Part shown: piece after piece, positions 8,043-13,208 of the stretch | Position numbering within the stretch: the stretch's first letter is position 1 | Layout of the letters: each line of letters begins with the position of its first letter | From: Bacteroidetes bacterium UBA6661 | GTDB lineage: Bacteria; Bacteroidota; Bacteroidia; AKYH767-A; OLB10 | Direction: 5' to 3' | NCBI GenBank assembly: GCA_002455375.1 | Contig: DKKR01000021.1 | Location: 40,692-53,899, forward strand | Length of the DNA: 13,208 nt | Notes under the pieces: generated by a model | The model's input: the letters and a program-made list of their open reading frames with translations, nothing else | Database searches by the model: none | What the model was told of the DNA's origin: nothing | Translations under genes and position numbers: made by a program

Positions 8043-9380
8043 ATGCTTCATAAGATAAAAAAAATATTATATCCGTCGCTCATTCTGATATTATATTCCT
8101 TTACCTTTACCGGAAAACCACCATCAGGTTGGTATTTGCAAAATGTTGAATTACAAGGAAGAATAATAAATGATTTAGTGTTTTTTGATAGTTTAAGCGG
8201 ATTAATGATGGCAGTAAATACAACAACAACCGATTCAAGCTGTATCATTAAAACTACAAATGGGGGAGATAATTGGTATATAGCATCATATATCAATATA
8301 TTCAACGGAGGTCTTCAATTCATAAATGAAAACACGGGATATGCTTATGGAGGATTTGTTTATAAAACAACAAATGGAGGAAACGATTGGCAATTCATAC
8401 AACTACCAGAAGGAGGTGCACAAGGATTATATGCACTAAACGAAGATACGATATGGATAGCTTCCGGAGCGGCATTAGTAGGCGGATTATTCCGAACAAC
8501 AAACGGGGGAATAAACTGGACACAACAGTTCAGTATAGGCATAGGAGATGGCAATCCTGATAGAGTATTTTTTGTAAATAAGAATCTTGGGTTTATGACC
8601 GATGAAGGAGGTCCATTAAGAAGAACCACAAATGGAGGATTTAACTGGAGTATAATTACAGGAGAACTTGGATGGTTAGATATATATTTTGAGAATGATT
8701 TGACAGGTTGGAAATCAAGAGGAGATTTTAAGAAGACAACAAATGGAGGATTGAATTGGGTAAATATACCTTTACCAACACAGTTTACTCCAATTGAAGG
8801 TGGATTTTTGATTGATGGAATTTATGAATTTCAGATTATAAATAAAGATACTATATGGGCAGCAGGTCCATATATTGGTTATAATGGAGGCAGAAATAGG
8901 GGGATATTATATATTTCAAATAATGGAGGGCAAACATGGGGTTACCAATTGCCGGATACATCATTTGGAATAAGGCAATATAAAGATTTAAATTTTATAA
9001 ATAAAAAAATTAGTTGGGCATATTCGAGATTTCAAAATTTAGGTGTTCATACAGTAACCGGAGGAGATTCAACAAGGATAATAACAAATATAATTCCAAT
9101 TACGACAGAAATACCCGATAAATTTATATTATTTCAAAACTTCCCTAATCCTTTTAATCCGGAAACAAATATAAGCTTCAGTTTATTTGAAACCGGGGTT
9201 GTAACACTAACGATATATGATATAACCGGAAAAGAAATAGAAGTATTGTTAAATAAAACAATGAACACAGGAGAATACAGTATAAATTGGAATGCAAAAA
9301 ACTATCCCGGAGGAGTATATTTTTACAAACTATCTTCAGATAATTTCAACGAAACAAAAAAAATGATATTGATAAAATAA
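8043..9380 (+). CDS. Secreted Ycf48/BNR-like beta-propeller with T9SS type A sorting domain
   Basis: This 445-aa protein is intact. Residues 1-24 form a signal peptide (HKIKK, then a Leu/Ile-rich core). The body is built from repeats centred on (K/R)TTNGGxNW, at residues 70, 108, 151, 194 and 231, with a sixth variant SNNGGQTW at 292. This is the Asp-box-like signature of sortilin/Ycf48-type propellers, often found in FCB secreted proteins. Residues 364-445 are a T9SS type A C-terminal domain: FQNFPNPFNPET, then LTIYDITGKE, then GGVYFYKL and a terminal KKMILIK. The protein should cross the inner membrane by Sec and the outer membrane by the type IX system, ending at the surface or outside. 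Binding partner unknown. ATGs upstream at 8025 and 8036 run straight into stops, which fixes the start. The next gene follows after 36 bases without a terminator, so they may be co-transcribed. Confidence 0.9.
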   Translation: MLHKIKKILYPSLILILYSFTFTGKPPSGWYLQNVELQGRIINDLVFFDSLSGLMMAVNTTTTDSSCIIKTTNGGDNWYIASYINIFNGGLQFINENTGYAYGGFVYKTTNGGNDWQFIQLPEGGAQGLYALNEDTIWIASGAALVGGLFRTTNGGINWTQQFSIGIGDGNPDRVFFVNKNLGFMTDEGGPLRRTTNGGFNWSIITGELGWLDIYFENDLTGWKSRGDFKKTTNGGLNWVNIPLPTQFTPIEGGFLIDGIYEFQIINKDTIWAAGPYIGYNGGRNRGILYISNNGGQTWGYQLPDTSFGIRQYKDLNFINKKISWAYSRFQNLGVHTVTGGDSTRIITNIIPITTEIPDKFILFQNFPNPFNPETNISFSLFETGVVTLTIYDITGKEIEVLLNKTMNTGEYSINWNAKNYPGGVYFYKLSSDNFNETKKMILIK

Positions 9381-9404
9381 AGAAATTAAAAAAAAATTAT
9401 CCGG

Positions 9405-9411
9405 AAGGAAT
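9405..9411 (+). promoter_or_regulatory. Ribosome binding site overlapped by a small hairpin
   Basis: AAGGAAT lies just upstream of the ATG at 9417 and is the clearest Shine-Dalgarno in the window, where other starts have none. TTATCC (9397-9402) can pair with GGAATAA (9407-9413), with one bulged base and a GGAA loop, partly covering it. Confidence 0.5.
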
Positions 9412-9416
9412 AAGAT

Positions 9417-11795
9417 ATGAAAAAACAAAATATTATTTCAATACTTATTTTAATATTGTTCTCAATTATAATAACGAGTTTTAAACCTGAGGAAAAAATC
9501 AGTAAAACTGATATTACAAATACTCCGCCATATCAGCTTGACAGTTTTATAATTGGAATGCTCGGAAATGGTCAGGATACTGTATATTCAAGACTTGTAA
9601 ATGATTTAGGATTAAACTTGTGGCACACTTACCAAAACTGGTTTAATATATATGAATGGAACAGCAATATAGATGAGTTAAATGCACCTCTTAGTCAGTA
9701 TAAAGGACTTGTAACAGACCGATTGGTAAAAAATACTAATAATGGAATGAAAACACTATATGACAGAGAAAAACTGATGTATATGTGTTTCGGACAATCA
9801 AGTATATATGAATGTGAAGAAGAACAAAATATACCAAATCAGGATTTGAAAAGCTATACTTATGCATGGCATTCATCAAATACAGGAGTAGATTTTCAAG
9901 ATAATCAATACAATAACGGAAAGTATGTTAGATATTCAAGTGTTGGCTTGGGACATCAGGCAGGCTATGTTGTAAAAGATTTAAAAGCTAATCGCGAACA
10001 AATAAACATACATGATACATGGGGAAGATATGCAGTAGATTCACAATATGACTGGTATGTTAAACCAAGAATTAGAATTGATTCTACGATTGCGTATCAA
10101 CTTCCACCGATTGAAATATGCAGAATAGAGGTTTATGACGCAAATGGCGATTCAGTAAAAAAAATAACAATATTTTCTAATTATTTTGTTGATATAAATG
10201 GTGTTTATTCTGGCGAGTATTTAGAAGAATTTAATATACCTAGTTCACAAAAAAACTTAATAATTCACAGACTTATCGACGGCATTTTCAACCCTGATTC
10301 TATTGTTTTATGGGATACAAGTTGTGCGGTTGATTTTCGTGTTTGGTGGTCTGGTAATTGCGATATGTGGATTGATTATGTTAAAGTGGAAAATAATACT
10401 GCACACGATTTATTCAGAGGAGATTTTGAAGGAAATGATCCGCAAAGAACTTGGTTAATTTGGGAACTTGATTCAATTGCTGCAAACTATCAGGATGCAA
10501 TTTTGCAATTTTACATTGAAGAATTTGAGTTTAACCAAATTCCATGTATGAAATATATAAACGATAAAATTAAACAAAGATTCAATGGAAAATTTTCATT
10601 AGCATTTGATTTAAATATAAGTACTTTCAGCATACACAGACATAACATCACTTCTACTAATGTTTATGACCTAACTTATATCAAAAGAAATCTTTATGAT
10701 AAGATTGATACTGATGTGATTACAACTTTTTGTTATCCTTTTTGGGGAGCACCGTGTTCAACACCACCTTCAAAGGTAAACGGAGCAACTTACATTCCTA
10801 ATACTCTACCCAATTGTGGAGGTAATGGATGTGAATGTGACGAAAGTGAAGGTTTTATTGGATTTCCTTCATCCCCTTCATTTTATGAAGATGCTCTTCA
10901 ATATGAGTTAAATACTCCTACTAATATTTTATCAATTGATGCAGATTTTAATAATGCAATGAAAAGGGTAGATACTTTAACTAAAACAACAAATAAACCT
11001 GCAATATATCTAATTCAAACTCATTTATGGAACAGTGCACATCATATGAGACGAGAACCAACAAACGAAGAAATTAGAATGAGTACCAATATTGCATTAA
11101 CCTATGGTGTGAAAGGATTTTTATATTTTATTTATTCATCTTATGGAGACTATGCTATGCAGCATACTGATTATTATTTCAGAGGATATCTTAATGTAAA
11201 TAGCTCCGGAGGGACAATTACTGATAAAAGGATATATAATGTTTATGGACAAGATAAGTGGGAAGGAACAAAAAACATAAATCTTAACATAAAAAAAATT
11301 GGAGATCATTTAGTTAAATTTAATAACTCAGATAGAAAAAGCTATATATATCATTTAGAAAACGAACGAAATGAAGCGAATGCACATACTGTAATTTCAC
11401 AGCTTAAAACTTATAGGCAAGAATTAAATAATTCAGATGAAGAAGTTTCAATTACACAAAATTCTTATCCGGATGCATCGGATAAAACTTATGCACAACT
11501 TGCAACTTTCAAAAAAATCGTAAGTGAACCAAATACTAATTACTTTATGATTGTGAACAGAAGATGTGCACCTTATGCCGGAATCAATTCGGTTGATAAC
11601 ATTGGAGGTAGAAGGTTAATTTCATTAAAGTTTAACGCCAATAAACTTTTGAATTTTAATAATTGGAAAATCATAGACCTCAGTAATGATTCAGTGATTG
11701 CAGTTATAAACAAAAATTCGAATACTGAATATTCAATAGGGTTCTTCCTCCCCGGCGAAGGCAAGTTATATAAAATCGTACCTGTGATGCAATAA
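9417..11795 (+). CDS. Large exported protein with a glycoside-hydrolase-like module, ended by an in-frame TAA
   Basis: The product up to the first stop is 792 aa. Residues 1-22 are a signal peptide (MKKQ, then an Ile/Leu-rich core) without a lipobox Cys. I do not recognise a named family. Residues about 526-580 (NKPAIYLIQTHLW, then NEEIRMSTNIALTYGVKGFLYF) resemble the last strands of a TIM-barrel glycoside hydrolase. The segment ending GFFLPGEGKLYKIVP resembles the beta-sandwich that often follows such barrels. A region near residues 170-330 may be an inserted beta-sandwich. Cysteines 439, 447, 467, 472 and 474 cluster in one loop. No sorting domain is present before the stop. The TAA at 11793-11795 falls just after the beta-sandwich, and the same frame stays open to the window end, so this is probably the N-terminal part of a longer protein. 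Hydrolase activity is an inference from fold-like patterns. Confidence 0.75.
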   Translation: MKKQNIISILILILFSIIITSFKPEEKISKTDITNTPPYQLDSFIIGMLGNGQDTVYSRLVNDLGLNLWHTYQNWFNIYEWNSNIDELNAPLSQYKGLVTDRLVKNTNNGMKTLYDREKLMYMCFGQSSIYECEEEQNIPNQDLKSYTYAWHSSNTGVDFQDNQYNNGKYVRYSSVGLGHQAGYVVKDLKANREQINIHDTWGRYAVDSQYDWYVKPRIRIDSTIAYQLPPIEICRIEVYDANGDSVKKITIFSNYFVDINGVYSGEYLEEFNIPSSQKNLIIHRLIDGIFNPDSIVLWDTSCAVDFRVWWSGNCDMWIDYVKVENNTAHDLFRGDFEGNDPQRTWLIWELDSIAANYQDAILQFYIEEFEFNQIPCMKYINDKIKQRFNGKFSLAFDLNISTFSIHRHNITSTNVYDLTYIKRNLYDKIDTDVITTFCYPFWGAPCSTPPSKVNGATYIPNTLPNCGGNGCECDESEGFIGFPSSPSFYEDALQYELNTPTNILSIDADFNNAMKRVDTLTKTTNKPAIYLIQTHLWNSAHHMRREPTNEEIRMSTNIALTYGVKGFLYFIYSSYGDYAMQHTDYYFRGYLNVNSSGGTITDKRIYNVYGQDKWEGTKNINLNIKKIGDHLVKFNNSDRKSYIYHLENERNEANAHTVISQLKTYRQELNNSDEEVSITQNSYPDASDKTYAQLATFKKIVSEPNTNYFMIVNRRCAPYAGINSVDNIGGRRLISLKFNANKLLNFNNWKIIDLSNDSVIAVINKNSNTEYSIGFFLPGEGKLYKIVPVMQ

Positions 11796-13208
11796 GGCGG
11801 TACGCTTGTTACAGATGAACAGTTCGGAAATATAGAATTTAATTGTAACGGAAATGTAATAAATAGTGGATATGATATTGATATTGGCCAAGGAACTACT
11901 ATTAACTTTGCTGAAGGGAAAAAGATTATAATGAATGGTGGTGAATTCACTTGCGGATATTCATTGATTGGAAGTCCCTCGGTTACTACTGTTAATCTAA
12001 AAGGTAATTCATCGAGTGATTGGTTAGGATTGGAGTTTAACGGATGTGAGTTAATTAAAATCAATAAAACTAAATTCAAGGATATAAAAGATACAACATC
12101 ATTACCTTTTTATTTGTCTGCAGTTGACTGTCCTGTGTTTTTGCTTTATAATTCTGAATTTGAAATTGAAAACAATAAAGAAAACTGCGGGGCTGTGAGT
12201 ATTAATTATATAAGTGAACCATCAAATGAAACACCATCAATTGACATTACAGGTAATTCATTTGAAACTAATGAATCAGAAATTCCGGTAATTCAAGTTG
12301 TAGGATATGCCTTCAATCAGTCTCCTGTTTTTATCAGGTGGAATAATTTTACAGCTGACGCATCTAAAAATGCTGTTTTATTAAGCAATGTTACTTCGGG
12401 AGTATTAAGTAATAATAATTTTAATAACTATGAACAGTCAATAAATCTGACTTCAACTTATATTGATATATTTAAAAATTATATAAATTATACGGGGGAT
12501 AATGTTTCAAATTCAGGATTAACCATAAATTCCGGTAGTGTTGTTAATTTAACTTCTACCTTGGGTATATATAATTCAGGATTTAATAATTTCACGAATT
12601 ATAATTCAAATTCAAATAATATTATTTCAGACAATTCATATTTCAGTATTGATGATGGTTATAATATTTTTGAAATAGAAGATATATCACAATTAAACTT
12701 TACCGGTACATTTAATGATGATTATGACCTTAGCCGTGATGTTAATGCCTCAAATAATTGTTTTAAAGTTTACGGTTCGGAAGATACAGCATATCAGGAT
12801 GTAACCTGGCATTTATCTACCAATCCCGTTCAGTTTGATTTTTTATCTTACAACTGTGAAAGACCTGCAATTGAAGATTTTACGGTTGTGAACATTACAG
12901 AATTTATTGATGATACTTTATGGTATGATTTTGGAGGATTTGGAGGTGGGATTAGCTCAAAAAATTCTGTTGGTGAAATAAATATTTATAAAGCTAAAAC
13001 TGATTCTTTAAAAATAAATCTTAGGAAACAAAAGTTATCAGATGTAAAACGAATTGGGAATGAGTTATTGAACAGCTTCATTGATTCGGCAGGGATTATT
13101 AATGTAATACAACCATTATATTATTCTTCATTAATGACGGATGATTCAGTTAATACAAATATCACCGCATTAAAATCAATACTTGAACAGATAATTTCTT
13201 CAAATGGA
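11796..13208 (+). pseudogene. In-frame continuation past the TAA: beta-helix-like region of the large exported protein, runs off the window
   Basis: After the TAA the same frame continues for 471 codons with no stop to the last base, which is very unlikely by chance in such AT-rich DNA. It begins GGTLVTDEQ and soon reads DIGQGTTINFAEGKKIIMNGG, the usual entry to a parallel beta-helix in secreted FCB proteins. Short Asn-rich repeats follow (for example LSNNNFNNY, ITGNSFET, IRWNNFTAD), each like one coil. From about 12880 the composition changes to a more charged helical segment. No signal peptide or good start lies near its 5' end, so it would be made only as part of the upstream protein by readthrough, or not at all. 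A T9SS sorting domain may lie beyond the window. I call it the separated C-terminal part of the upstream gene. Confidence 0.75.

Noticed and set aside
8048..8629. Two minus-strand open frames (8048-8305, 8360-8629)
   Set aside because: They are antisense to the repeated TTNGG coding sequence, which lacks reverse-strand stops; the PPFVV repeats are its mirror.
5111..9380. Global reassignment of TAA as a sense codon
   Set aside because: TAA ends the second M16 gene, MoxR and the T9SS propeller exactly at family-typical ends, so it works as a stop.
11573..12079. A 168-codon open frame on the minus strand
   Set aside because: It lies opposite the 3' end of the large exported gene and its in-frame continuation, which have protein-like content on the plus strand. 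The minus translation is Ser/Pro/Leu-rich with no domain, signal or ribosome site, so it is an antisense shadow.

Overview
The window comes from a low-GC bacterium of the Bacteroidota/Chlorobi side of the FCB group, most likely an Ignavibacteria- or Kapabacteria-like lineage. The strongest sign is the type IX secretion (T9SS) C-terminal sorting domain of the gene at 8043-9380, with its FPNPFNP motif. Other support comes from large secreted beta-rich proteins, mostly absent Shine-Dalgarno sequences, and intergenic repeats ending in AGAATCTA. The lineage is inferred from style; no marker gene is present.

Region 1 (1-2380, minus strand) is the 5' part of a large envelope protein: signal peptide, HEXXH metallopeptidase-like domain, WD40-like (PD40) propeller and the start of an outer-membrane barrel. 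Its 3' end lies off the window. A 215-bp AT-rich divergent spacer follows.

Region 2 (2596-7476, plus strand) is a tight operon of three M16 peptidase-family genes and a MoxR-type AAA+ ATPase. The first two M16 proteins (419 aa each) keep the zinc motif HxxEH...E. The third has lost it but keeps the Arg/Tyr substrate-binding signature that the first two lack, so it looks like a shared non-catalytic partner. An in-frame TAA at 6385-6387 cuts this third gene 34 codons before its family-like end. The MoxR gene ends without its usual DUF58/VWA partners.

Region 3 (7477-8042) has no gene. It holds a cluster of degenerate palindromic repeat units, a strong hairpin and a possible promoter.

Region 4 (8043-13208, plus strand) encodes exported proteins. 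The first is an intact Ycf48/BNR-like propeller with a T9SS sorting domain. The second is a very large gene encoding a glycoside-hydrolase-like module, then a second in-frame TAA at 11793-11795, then 471 more open codons in the same frame encoding a beta-helix-like region that runs off the window.

The two in-frame TAA codons, each followed by a clearly coding continuation, are the most striking feature. TAA also ends three apparently normal genes here, so wholesale TAA reassignment is unlikely. Recent nonsense mutations, a mixed population, sequence errors or conditional readthrough remain possible.
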